DNA from: an uncultured Mucilaginibacter sp.
Lineage (GTDB): Bacteria > Bacteroidota > Bacteroidia > Sphingobacteriales > Sphingobacteriaceae
Length of the DNA stretch: 64,000 bases
Assembly: GCF_903893715.1 (NCBI RefSeq)
Contig: NZ_CAITNG010000112.1
Location: 1-64,000 of the forward strand
Direction of reading: 5' to 3'
In this document: piece after piece, positions 1 through 7,985 of the stretch
How the letters are laid out: each line of letters opens with the position of its first letter
How positions within the stretch are numbered: position 1 is the stretch's first letter
Translations under genes and position numbers: made by a program
Notes under the pieces: model-generated
Database searches by the model: none
The model's input: the letters and a program-made list of their open reading frames with translations, nothing else
Told to the model about the DNA's origin: nothing

Positions 1-348
<348 letters not shown>

Positions 349-456
349 GGCAGTGCGCGGGCGAACAGCCCAACCATAGCCAATGCGATGGAGCGAATGA
401 TGCGCAAAGTCTTGACGGTTATCATCAAGATTTGTATCACAGGCTCACTTATCTGC
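349..456 (+). repeat. 108-bp perfect direct repeat, copy 1
   Basis: This copy is identical over 108 bases to 671-778; the start-to-start distance is 322 bp. Drawn as RNA it gives a closing stem TGCGC 354-358 with GCGCA 402-406, a GGGC/GCCC hairpin (359-362 with 368-371, loop GAACA), a CCAT/ATGG hairpin (374-377 with 388-391) extended by two inner GC pairs, and a separate TCTTGA/TCAAGA hairpin (410-415 with 425-430). Just after the repeat, TACGGAACCA (460-469) recurs at 814-823, and TTTAGCAGAC (475-484) recurs inverted at 791-800. The duplicate is seen directly; an RNA function is inference. Confidence 0.85.
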
Positions 457-640
457 CCTTACGGAACCATTGTATTTAGCAGACTTGCGATTTCCGTTAC
501 AGTGGAGTACCGAATTTTAAAGGGCGGGTGGGAAGCGCAAGTCGAGATTATTTTGAAAAAAGTTGCAAAAGTCAGAAAAAACCTTAAATTTGAGTAAGAT
601 GGAAAGTACACCTAAAACGATCGTCTCGGCCAGGTCGCAG

Positions 641-840
641 GTAGCAACCGAGCAGAGTTGCTACTCAACAGGCAGTGCGCGGGCGAACAGCCCAACCATA
701 GCCAATGCGATGGAGCGAATGATGCGCAAAGTCTTGACGGTTATCATCAAGATTTGTATCACAGGCTCACTTATCTGCACTTAATTTTGTTGTCTGCTAA
801 AGCCATGGCATGGTACGGAACCAGCATTACTAACAAAATA
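641..840 (+). ncRNA. Candidate structured RNA upstream of the reverse transcriptase
   Basis: The region begins with a perfect 8-bp hairpin (GTAGCAAC 641-648, GTTGCTAC 657-664, 8-nt loop). It continues through repeat copy 2 with a three-way-junction-like fold and a further 6-bp hairpin at 732-752. GGCT 764-767 could pair with AGCC 801-804, next to the palindrome GCCATGGC at 802-809. Several defence-associated RT systems (DRT2, DRT9) and retrons are known to carry a non-coding RNA immediately 5' of the RT gene. The stems are visible; that they form one transcript and its exact ends are inference. An alternative is degenerate 5' domain I sequence of a group II intron. Confidence 0.4.
671..778 (+). 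repeat. 108-bp perfect direct repeat, copy 2, next to the RT gene
   Basis: This copy is identical to 349-456 and ends 66 bp before the reverse transcriptase start. It has the same predicted stems: TGCGC 676-680 with GCGCA 724-728, GGGC 681-684 with GCCC 690-693, CCAT 696-699 with ATGG 710-713, and TCTTGA 732-737 with TCAAGA 747-752. An 8-bp perfect hairpin (641-664) lies directly upstream of this copy only. No A-specific substitutions separate the two copies, so they do not look like a template/variable repeat pair of a diversity-generating retroelement. Confidence 0.85.
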
Positions 841-844
841 AACT

Positions 845-2146
845 TTGACTCCTCAATCACTTTTGCAACAAATTTCATCCCCGTCATACCTTAAGGATGC
901 TTGGGACAAATTAAATAAGTCCAATAAAGATTCCAGGGGAGTTTCTTCTGAAACTATAAAAGAATTTCAAGATTCTTTAGACGCTCATATTAAAGAAATA
1001 AGCAAACAGTTACTGAGTAACACCTATAAATTTAATGGAGTAAGAGCGGTATTATTAAAGAAAAAAACTCCGGGAGAATACCGACCTCTTAGAATAGCAG
1101 ACATTCGAGATAGACTTGTTCAAAAAGCACTATCAGCCAAGTTAGAAGACCTCTTATCAACAAAGTACAAACTAAATAACCAATGTAGTTTTGCATACCA
1201 AAAAGACACTGGTGTAGAAAAGGCTATTGTTAAGGTTATTGAGCATTTCAAAAACGGGAATAAAATCATACTGGAAGCCGATATCAAGAAATTCTTTGAT
1301 AGTGTAAATAGGAAAAAATTACTTGCCAAAGTATTTATCGAATTGCCGGATTCATCAATTAACTCTTTAATAGAAGAATCTTTAGAACAAAGTGTAGAAG
1401 GCCTAGACAAATATTCTCAAGACCTTCATTATTATTTTTCAGAGTCTTTAGATGGAATACCACAAGGCAATCCCCTATCTCCATTGTTGGCAAATATATA
1501 CTTGTCAGAATTTGACCAGCGAATGATTAGGGAGAACATATGTTTAGTGAGATATGCTGATGATTTTATCGTATTATGTAAATCGGCAAAAGAAGCTGAA
1601 AATGCGTTAGCGATTGCAAAAGAAGAATTAGAAACAAACTTAGGTTTAGAGCTTCATCCCCTGCCTTCTCCATCATACCTAAGGGGTTCAAAAACTCGTA
1701 TCATAGATCCCTTTTATCATGAATTTTCTTTTCTTTCTATAAGATTTGATGGAAAAAACGTTTGGGTGAGCGAAAAGAAAGTTAAAGACCTTTTAGAAAA
1801 AATTGATAATATAACTGATATCGACAAGTTTACGAATGATAAAGATTTCCAAGGACTTATAACTGTTATTAAGAGACTTAAGAACTTACTTGAAGGTTGG
1901 CTATCTTCTTTTAAGTTTGTCGATGTAGATAGAGAGTTCAATGAAATTGACAATTTTATAAATCACAAACTGCTTCAAGTATTTATTAAATTAGATTTCA
2001 AAATAAAATCAACTGCGACTGTTGATGTCAGACTTAAAAACAGAAAAGTAGTACAAGGTTTTTCAAAAATACAGCGCAACAACACAGGTGTACTATCATG
2101 TGAGGATTTTATTAAAACCTTAGACAGAAAAAAAATTATTATTTAA
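845..2146 (+). CDS. Stand-alone group II-intron-like reverse transcriptase
   Basis: This gene encodes a 433-residue RNA-directed DNA polymerase. Visible RT blocks are an N-terminal finger region, RPLRIADIRDR (80-90), motif A EADIKKFFDSV with Asp146, IPQGNPLSP (205-213), the catalytic VRYADD (235-240) and FLSIRF (296-301). A thumb-like region around GWLSSF (351-356) resembles the group II maturase thumb. No HNH endonuclease follows. The start must be TTG (845) or another rare codon, because the frame is closed just upstream (TAA 839-841) and the first in-frame ATG is codon 227. Composition is clearly more AT-rich than the neighbours, which suggests transfer. The stop lies only 7 bp from the convergent ABC gene, leaving no room for intron domains V and VI. 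QG rather than IG in motif 4, and SP rather than SQ, argue against a DGR RT. I favour a domesticated or defence-type RT acting with the upstream repeated RNA; the exact class is not assigned. Confidence 0.85.
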   Translation: MTPQSLLQQISSPSYLKDAWDKLNKSNKDSRGVSSETIKEFQDSLDAHIKEISKQLLSNTYKFNGVRAVLLKKKTPGEYRPLRIADIRDRLVQKALSAKLEDLLSTKYKLNNQCSFAYQKDTGVEKAIVKVIEHFKNGNKIILEADIKKFFDSVNRKKLLAKVFIELPDSSINSLIEESLEQSVEGLDKYSQDLHYYFSESLDGIPQGNPLSPLLANIYLSEFDQRMIRENICLVRYADDFIVLCKSAKEAENALAIAKEELETNLGLELHPLPSPSYLRGSKTRIIDPFYHEFSFLSIRFDGKNVWVSEKKVKDLLEKIDNITDIDKFTNDKDFQGLITVIKRLKNLLEGWLSSFKFVDVDREFNEIDNFINHKLLQVFIKLDFKIKSTATVDVRLKNRKVVQGFSKIQRNNTGVLSCEDFIKTLDRKKIII

Positions 2147-2153
2147 TATCCTC

Positions 2154-4715
2154 CTACACATCCCTCCTCAACACCTCCAAAGGTGGCTTATTCAACACCC
2201 CGCGGCTGTTCAGCAACCCTATCACAACCGTCAGCAAACTGATAAAGGCCAATATGCCCAATACAGGCAATATTTGCGGGTGAAACGCGGTATCAAATAC
2301 CCTGCTGGCCAAACCCCAGCTCGCGGCTATGGAGAGTACTACGCCCGTAGCAGCAGCCAAAAAGCCTAAAAAGAAGTATTCCAAAGCCGTAATGGCCAGT
2401 ATCTGTTTACGACTGGCACCCAGTGTGCGCAGCAGTACGCTTTCCTGCATGCGCTGGTATTTACTGATGCGTACCGATGCGATGAGCACAATCAACCCGG
2501 TAATAATACTGAACAGTGCCATAAAGCGGATCACAAAGCCAATTTTGTCCATCAGCTCATCCACCACGCTGATGATGAGGCCTAAATCTACCACCGAAAC
2601 ATTCGGGTATTTTTGCACCACCAATTGCTGAAATTTTGCCGATACTTTACTATTAGGCACACGGCTCAGCAACACGTAAAACTGCGGCGCCTGCTCTAAC
2701 ACCCCTTTCGGGAAAACCACCAAAAAATTGGTTTGTATGCGGTTATAGTTTACGGTGCGTATACTTTTGATCACGGTATTAACCGGCAGCCCCTGCACAT
2801 TGAAAAGCATTTTGTCGCCTATTTTTAACCGCATGCGGGTAGCATATCTATCCTCTACCGAGATAGGCACCACATCGCCCGGTTTGGCCTCGCCCACCCA
2901 TTCGCCCGATTTGATGCGCTCGGTATTCACCAGCGTGTCACGGTAAGTAACCCGGTATTCATTCCTGAATGCTCGTTTGGATGGCCCTTTGCCCAAACTA
3001 TCTGCCTTTAGTTGCGCTCCGGTTTTGCCGTTTATTTCGAGCAAACTCATGGTAACAATAGGTACCTGCGATATTACCGGAAGGCCCTGTTTACGGGTCA
3101 GATCGGCCACCCCGGCCTTCTGACTCGCCTGTATATCGAACAAGATCATATTCGGCTGGTTGCCACTCGACGACAGCGTTACACGCTGCATCAGCAAGCC
3201 CTGTATAAAAAACAGGGTGCATATCAAAGCCGTGCCCAAACCAATACTCACAATAAGTATCACCGACTGGTTATTGGGCCTGTACAGGTTAGAAAATCCC
3301 TGCCGCCACAAATAGCTCCACGAAAACGGGAAGAATTTCTTCACCAAAAACATCAGCAAACGGGCAATTAGCGTTAATATCAAAAAGGCCAGTAACACGC
3401 AAACAGTAAAGGCGATGGTTTGTATCACATCCTGCAACTGCAACCATGCAAAACCCGAAATAAAAGCCAAGATAAGCAGGTACACCAGCCATTTGAGCGG
3501 GTCGCGTGTCAAGCTGATTTCTTCAGTCGAAATACGCAAAGTATTGAGCGGCGATATATTGCGCACCGAAATGAGCGGCAGCAACGCGAATAAAATAGAA
3601 ATGAGCACACCCAATACGATGCCTTGCCCAATGGCTCCCCACGAAGTATTGACATCAATGGTAAAGGGCATAAAATCTTTTAACAGCCAGGGCAGTATTT
3701 GCTGGATGAAAGTCCCCAAAAGGGCTCCCAACAATGAGCCGATAAAGCCCACGCACACAATTTGGATGAGGTAAATGAGGAACGCCTGCCAGCCGTTAAC
3801 GCCCAAACAGCGCAGCACGGCCACGGTATTTATCTTTTCGCGTACGTAAATGTGGATAGCACTGGCCACGCCAATACAACCCAATAGCAACGCGATAAAG
3901 CCCACCAGCGACAAAAAGCGCGTCAAATCCTCAAATGACCTACCTGTTTGTTCTTTCTGGGTTTGGATGGTCTCGTAATTTACACCGTCTTTCTCCAGTC
4001 GAGGCTCAATTTTTTTCACCAGTTTCTCCATATCCGCATTGCCGGGCATCTTAAAATAATAGCTCGAATTGATGCGGCTGCCCTTTTGGGATAGACCTGT
4101 CTGCTCCAAATATTGCATCGGTATATACACCACCGGCGCCATGCTCGATGCAATCCCGATGGAACCCGGTGCCTTATCAAGCACACCGGCTATTTTGAAG
4201 CTTACCAAACCCACCTTTACCGAATCGCCAACTTTTACATTAAATTGCAGCATCAGCACCTTATCAACCAAAGCCTCTTTACCTTTACGGAAATCCATCC
4301 CGGCGGCAACAGGCGTAGTTTCGATACTCCCATAATACGGAAACTTGCCTTCCAATGCCTTCACCAATGTCAAACGTGTACTGCCCGTTTTCGGGAACAG
4401 CACCATCGACACAAAGCTCTTTTCTTGCGATTTCTCCGTGCCTAAACTGTCTATCAGTTTTTGTATGGCGGGCGTGGCCGGTTTGTTGGTGCTAAACACC
4501 AAATCGGCGCCGATGAGTGTGGCGGCCTGGTCGTCAATATTTTGCCTTAAATTATCACCAAAGGAGTAAATGGCCACCAAAGCCGCTATCCCCAGTATAA
4601 TCGACGAGATAAACAGAAACAACCGCGACCGGTTGCGCCTGCTATCGCGCCAGGCCATGAGGAAGAGCCAGCCTATATTTAGTTTCTTATTTGATTGATT
4701 CATTGCTTTGTTCAT
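2154..4715 (-). CDS. ABC transporter permease, YbbP/FtsX family
   Basis: This is an 853-residue inner-membrane permease with the FtsX/MacB architecture doubled, as in E. coli YbbP. It has an N-terminal membrane helix (about 33-52), a periplasmic MacB-like region, three central helices, further helices, a second periplasmic region and three C-terminal helices. It ends in a typical P-LEVLRR tail. It lies downstream of the ATPase at 4767-5468, with a palindromic repeat between them, so the two form one exporter. YbbA-YbbP-type exporters are proposed to move lipids or hydrophobic compounds across the envelope; the substrate here is unknown. Two possible ATG starts (4715 and 4703) are close; the upstream one partly overlaps the repeat sequence. 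Confidence 0.85.
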   Translation of the reverse strand: MNKAMNQSNKKLNIGWLFLMAWRDSRRNRSRLFLFISSIILGIAALVAIYSFGDNLRQNIDDQAATLIGADLVFSTNKPATPAIQKLIDSLGTEKSQEKSFVSMVLFPKTGSTRLTLVKALEGKFPYYGSIETTPVAAGMDFRKGKEALVDKVLMLQFNVKVGDSVKVGLVSFKIAGVLDKAPGSIGIASSMAPVVYIPMQYLEQTGLSQKGSRINSSYYFKMPGNADMEKLVKKIEPRLEKDGVNYETIQTQKEQTGRSFEDLTRFLSLVGFIALLLGCIGVASAIHIYVREKINTVAVLRCLGVNGWQAFLIYLIQIVCVGFIGSLLGALLGTFIQQILPWLLKDFMPFTIDVNTSWGAIGQGIVLGVLISILFALLPLISVRNISPLNTLRISTEEISLTRDPLKWLVYLLILAFISGFAWLQLQDVIQTIAFTVCVLLAFLILTLIARLLMFLVKKFFPFSWSYLWRQGFSNLYRPNNQSVILIVSIGLGTALICTLFFIQGLLMQRVTLSSSGNQPNMILFDIQASQKAGVADLTRKQGLPVISQVPIVTMSLLEINGKTGAQLKADSLGKGPSKRAFRNEYRVTYRDTLVNTERIKSGEWVGEAKPGDVVPISVEDRYATRMRLKIGDKMLFNVQGLPVNTVIKSIRTVNYNRIQTNFLVVFPKGVLEQAPQFYVLLSRVPNSKVSAKFQQLVVQKYPNVSVVDLGLIISVVDELMDKIGFVIRFMALFSIITGLIVLIASVRISKYQRMQESVLLRTLGASRKQILAITALEYFFLGFLAAATGVVLSIAASWGLASRVFDTAFHPQILPVLGILAFISLLTVVIGLLNSRGVLNKPPLEVLRRDV

Positions 4716-4785
4716 GGTTCATAGATCATAGTTCATGGTTAAAAAAGGGATAGGTACTATGAACTATTAACCATGAACCATGATC
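4713..4785. repeat. Palindromic GTTCATGGTT-type repeat between the two ABC genes
   Basis: The left arm (4727-4742) and the right arm (4767-4785) are inverted copies: 15 of 16 bases match in the stretch reading TTAACCATGAACCATG on the right. Further partial units of the same word lie at 4713-4726. The right arm contains the stop codon and the last five codons (IMVHG) of the ATPase gene, so the repeat has become the coding end of that gene. It could act as a terminator-like or mRNA-stabilising hairpin between the ATPase and permease genes. Confidence 0.7.
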
Positions 4786-5468
4786 TTGTCCGTAGGCTCG
4801 TCAGACACAATATGCCCACCCTTTATCCTGATGATCCGCTGCGTTTTCGATGCCAGCTCTAAATCATGGGTAACCAAAATAAGCGTGGTACCCGCTTCGC
4901 GGTTCAGGTCGAAGATGAGTTTCACCACTTTTTCGGCAGTTTCAGCATCCAGGTTGCCGGTGGGTTCGTCGGCAAACAAGATCTTTGGTGCATTGCTAAA
5001 AGCCCTGGCCAGCGATACCCGCTGTTGCTCGCCCCCCGAAAGTTGCGATGGGTAATGGTGGCTGCGGCTCTCCAAACCCACTTTTGCCAAAAGCTCTAAG
5101 GCCCGGGGCTTAATATTCTTTTCGCCGCGCAGTTCCAGCGGCACCATCACATTTTCCAATGCAGTAAGTGTTGGTAACAATTGAAAGTTCTGGAATATAA
5201 AGCCTACGTGCTGGTTGCGCACATGAGCACGTTGGTCTTCGCTTAGGTTGTCCAAAGCGATGCCGTTCAGTTCCACGGTTCCAGTTGTCGAACGGTCGAG
5301 CCCGGCGCTTAAGCCCAGTAAGGTAGTTTTCCCGCTGCCCGAAGGCCCTACAATGGCGGCAGTTGAGCCCGCTTCTATTGAGATATTGATATCGTGCAAA
5401 ACCGTCAGGGGTTGTCCGCCGCTTTGATAAGTTTTGCTCAGGTTTGTTATCTTCAGTATATTTTCCAC
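4767..5468 (-). CDS. ABC transporter ATP-binding protein, YbbA/LolD family
   Basis: This 233-residue ATPase powers the YbbP-like permease downstream. Walker A is GPSGSGKT (41-48), the Q-loop is near FQNFQLLP (92-99), the signature is LSGGEQQ (143-149), Walker B is ILFADEP (163-169) and the switch histidine is His201. Length and motifs match the LolD/MacB/YbbA group. It is divergent from a TesA-like esterase, the same arrangement as ybbAP-tesA in E. coli, which supports the YbbA assignment over LolD. The last five residues come from a palindromic repeat. A possible -7 element TAGTTTTG (minus strand, 5513-5520) lies about 45 bp upstream. Confidence 0.9.
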   Translation of the reverse strand: MENILKITNLSKTYQSGGQPLTVLHDINISIEAGSTAAIVGPSGSGKTTLLGLSAGLDRSTTGTVELNGIALDNLSEDQRAHVRNQHVGFIFQNFQLLPTLTALENVMVPLELRGEKNIKPRALELLAKVGLESRSHHYPSQLSGGEQQRVSLARAFSNAPKILFADEPTGNLDAETAEKVVKLIFDLNREAGTTLILVTHDLELASKTQRIIRIKGGHIVSDEPTDKIMVHG

Positions 5469-5574
5469 TTAATTTTCCCGCATTATAATTCGTTCGTAAA
5501 ATAGTACAATTACAAAACTAAAATGTTATTTCCTGCTTAAATAATCATCATATTTAACATTAGAAATACAATCC

Positions 5575-6258
5575 ATGCATAAGTTACATTTTTACACCCT
5601 CATTTTAGCGTTTTTCTTCGCTGCTTGCAGCAATCCCGCTAAAAACCAATCCGAAACCACCGACAAATCATCCGCTACAGCACCCACCCAAAGCAATACC
5701 AAAAGCATATTGGTGTTCGGCGACAGCCTAACAGCAGGCTACGGTTTGGAAGACCCGGGCGCCGATTCCTACCCCTCCGTCCTACAGCAAAAAATAGATT
5801 CGTTAAAACTATCCTACAAAGTTGTTAACGGTGGCCTTAGCGGCGAAACATCGGCAGGCGGCCTCGGCCGTATCGACTGGCTGCTGCACCAAAAGGTGGA
5901 TATTTTTATTTTAGAGCTTGGCGCGAACGACGGTTTGCGCGGCCTGCCCGTTGAACAAACTGAAAAGAACTTACAAGCCATTATGGACAAAGTAAAAGCC
6001 AAATACCCCGATGCCAAAATTATCCTCACCGGCATGATGGTGCCGCCCAATATGGGCGCAACCTATGCCAACGCTTTTAAAGCCATATTTCCTCAACTCG
6101 CCAAAAAGAACAACGTGGCTCTGGTACCATTTTTACTGGACGGCGTAGCCGGCAACCGCGATCTTAACCAGGCCGACGGCATACACCCCACCCCAAAAGG
6201 CGCCAAAATTGTGGCGCAAAATGTTTGGGTGGTGTTAAAAGAGATATTGCATTCATGA
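5575..6258 (+). CDS. SGNH-hydrolase lipoprotein, TesA/arylesterase type
   Basis: The gene encodes a 227-residue secreted esterase or lysophospholipase-like hydrolase. A lipoprotein signal ends at Cys18 (LAFFFAAC), placing it in the envelope. The four SGNH blocks are all visible: GDSL with Ser51, the conserved Gly near GGLSGET (86-92), GAND (116-119) and DGIHP with Asp201 and His204. It is divergent from the YbbA/YbbP-like exporter, as tesA is in E. coli, which suggests a shared role in lipid or ester handling. The next small lipoprotein gene starts within its stop codon (ATGA overlap), so they are probably co-transcribed. Confidence 0.9.
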   Translation: MHKLHFYTLILAFFFAACSNPAKNQSETTDKSSATAPTQSNTKSILVFGDSLTAGYGLEDPGADSYPSVLQQKIDSLKLSYKVVNGGLSGETSAGGLGRIDWLLHQKVDIFILELGANDGLRGLPVEQTEKNLQAIMDKVKAKYPDAKIILTGMMVPPNMGATYANAFKAIFPQLAKKNNVALVPFLLDGVAGNRDLNQADGIHPTPKGAKIVAQNVWVVLKEILHS

Positions 6259-6623
6259 AAAAGGCTTATATAATTTTAGCTGTTTTTTTAGTAATCGCGT
6301 GCGGCTGCAATCGATGCTCGCACAAATACTTTGATACCGTTAGCCTTTCTGAATACAACAAAACATGTAAGTGCAAACTTTATGTAGAAGTATATCATAC
6401 CGATTTTGGTTTACTAAAAGCAGATTATTTGACTGATTCAACAAGTTTCAGAATCTATACCGGAACATTCGATGATGAGAACGGATACATTTATTACAAA
6501 TGCAGGGGTGATAGCATAATTGTTGAGAAGATAGACGAAGACCGGGGAACCAACACACAAAAAACCGTGAGTAAAAAGATTTACAGTGTTAAAGAATTAA
6601 AAACGCGCCATATTATGAACTAA
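6255..6623 (+). CDS. Small lipoprotein of unknown function
   Basis: The 122-residue product starts at the ATG overlapping the esterase stop (ATGA), preferred over an upstream in-frame codon because it gives a clean signal peptide, MKKAYIILAVFLVIACGC. A lipobox-like AC/GC sits at residues 15-18. The mature part is polar, contains several cysteines (CKCK, and KCRG further on) and no family I recognise. Base composition is AT-richer than the esterase. The translational coupling suggests it works with, or is expressed along with, the TesA-like enzyme. Confidence 0.65.
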   Translation: MKKAYIILAVFLVIACGCNRCSHKYFDTVSLSEYNKTCKCKLYVEVYHTDFGLLKADYLTDSTSFRIYTGTFDDENGYIYYKCRGDSIIVEKIDEDRGTNTQKTVSKKIYSVKELKTRHIMN

Positions 6624-6681
6624 CAATTGGTTTCCCATCTGTTAAATAATTTTTATAGCTTTAAACACCAATTTAACCTTT

Positions 6682-7938
6682 ATGACTGCTTCACCAATAC
6701 GCCGCGCTCTTATATTGCTATGGCTTGGTTTTATCATGTTTTCAGCAACAGCACAAACCATCAACACCGAAGAAGTACTCCGCCGTGTGGCTGACCATGT
6801 CATCGCCAATACTTCTTTCCAGTTTGTGAACGCCAAAACAGGCGAAAAATATAATTCGACCAAAGGTTTGAGCAACCCCGCCGACATCCATACCGACAGC
6901 AAATACAACCGCTGGGAATATGTGAACGGCGTGCTCACCGTAGGCATGATACAAACCGCCGAAGTGCTGAACGATAAAAAGTATTCGGATTACTCTGTAA
7001 AGAATTTCGACTTCATCTTCAGCAATGTTGGTTTATTTGAGGACCTCTATAAAAACAAAACGCCCCGCAGTGAATACACCGCCTATTTCAGAATGGGCAG
7101 TCTGGACGACGTTGGTGCTATGGCGGCAGGATTATGTGATGTCGATGCGTTATCGCACCAAGCTGCTTACCGCGCTTATTTGGATAAAGCCGCCAATTAT
7201 ATCTCCAAAGGTCAGTTGCGTTTACCGGATGGTACCCTATCGCGCCCCGAACCCCGTTATATGACCCTTTGGGCTGATGATATGTATATGAGCATCCCAT
7301 TCCTCGCCCGTATGGGGAAAATGACCGGCGATGCCAAATACTTCGACGATTGCATTAAACAGGTCGAAAACTTTAATAAATACCTGTACGACCCTGCTAC
7401 CGGCCTCTACTTCCACAATTATTACAGCGATGTGAACATGAACGGCGTAGCGCATTGGGGCCGCTGCAACGGCTGGATAGCCCTGGCAACGGTACAATTG
7501 CTCAATAACCTGCCCGCCAACCACCCCAAACGGCAGGAACTCATCAACTACCTGCTGCGCCAGATCGTAGGCTACTCCCGCTACCAGGACCAAACCGGCC
7601 TGTGGCACCAATTGCTGGACAAACCCGACTCCTACCTCGAAGCCTCGGTTACGGCCATGTTTACCTACGCCATAGCCAAAGCGGTTAACGAAGGCTGGAT
7701 AAACAAAACCTATATCAACATTGCCCGCCAGGGCTGGAAAGGCCTTGCCGCCAAAATCACCCCCGACGGCCAAATGCCCGACGTTTGCATAGGCACCGGC
7801 ATTGAAGACGACATCAAATTCTATTACACCCGCCCTGCGGCACTAAACGACACTCACGGCCTCGGCGCGTTCCTGATGGCAGGCAGCGAAATGTTAAGAG
7901 CGGAAAGGAATAATTACGGGCCATTGCTGGCGAAATGA
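6682..7938 (+). CDS. Glycoside hydrolase family 105 (unsaturated rhamnogalacturonyl hydrolase)
   Basis: This 418-residue secreted enzyme has a Sec signal ending near ATAQ (22-25). The family fold (six-hairpin alpha/alpha barrel) is indicated by WADDMYM (197-203), which holds the catalytic aspartate, and HWGRCNGW (258-265), the substrate-binding loop. GH105 enzymes remove the unsaturated galacturonyl residue left on oligosaccharides by pectate or rhamnogalacturonan lyases, by hydrating the double bond. This fits the GH28 enzyme (26160-27698) and PL4 lyase (43444-45174) in the same window. GH88 is the close alternative family. Confidence 0.88.
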   Translation: MTASPIRRALILLWLGFIMFSATAQTINTEEVLRRVADHVIANTSFQFVNAKTGEKYNSTKGLSNPADIHTDSKYNRWEYVNGVLTVGMIQTAEVLNDKKYSDYSVKNFDFIFSNVGLFEDLYKNKTPRSEYTAYFRMGSLDDVGAMAAGLCDVDALSHQAAYRAYLDKAANYISKGQLRLPDGTLSRPEPRYMTLWADDMYMSIPFLARMGKMTGDAKYFDDCIKQVENFNKYLYDPATGLYFHNYYSDVNMNGVAHWGRCNGWIALATVQLLNNLPANHPKRQELINYLLRQIVGYSRYQDQTGLWHQLLDKPDSYLEASVTAMFTYAIAKAVNEGWINKTYINIARQGWKGLAAKITPDGQMPDVCIGTGIEDDIKFYYTRPAALNDTHGLGAFLMAGSEMLRAERNNYGPLLAK

Positions 7939-7952
7939 TGATCCACACATTT

Positions 7953-7985
7953 AGATTTGACAACTTTTAAAAAGTTTTCAAATCT
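7953..7985. terminator. Inverted repeat at the end of lspA
   Basis: AGATTTGACAACTTT (7953-7967) and AAAGTTTTCAAATCT (7971-7985) form a 15-bp stem with one mismatch and a 3-nt loop. The right arm encodes the last residues and stop of lspA. It lies between the convergent GH105 and lspA genes and could end transcription from either side, although no long U tract follows. Confidence 0.5.

Noticed and set aside
349..2146. Diversity-generating retroelement (template and variable repeats with RT)
   Set aside because: The two 108-bp copies are identical with no A-to-N changes, no variable target gene is seen, and the RT has PQGNPLSP where DGR RTs have an IG...SQ type motif.
641..2146. Retron (msr/msd with RT)
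   Set aside because: I see no NAxxH motif and no VTG after the catalytic block, and no a1/a2 inverted repeat pair flanking the candidate RNA. The RT is more like group II maturases.
353..2160. Intact mobile group II intron starting GTGCG at 353 or 675
   Set aside because: A GTGCG start and enough length exist upstream, but no domain V/VI can fit in the 7 bp after the RT, and the next gene has a normal coding end. A degenerate intron remains a lesser alternative.
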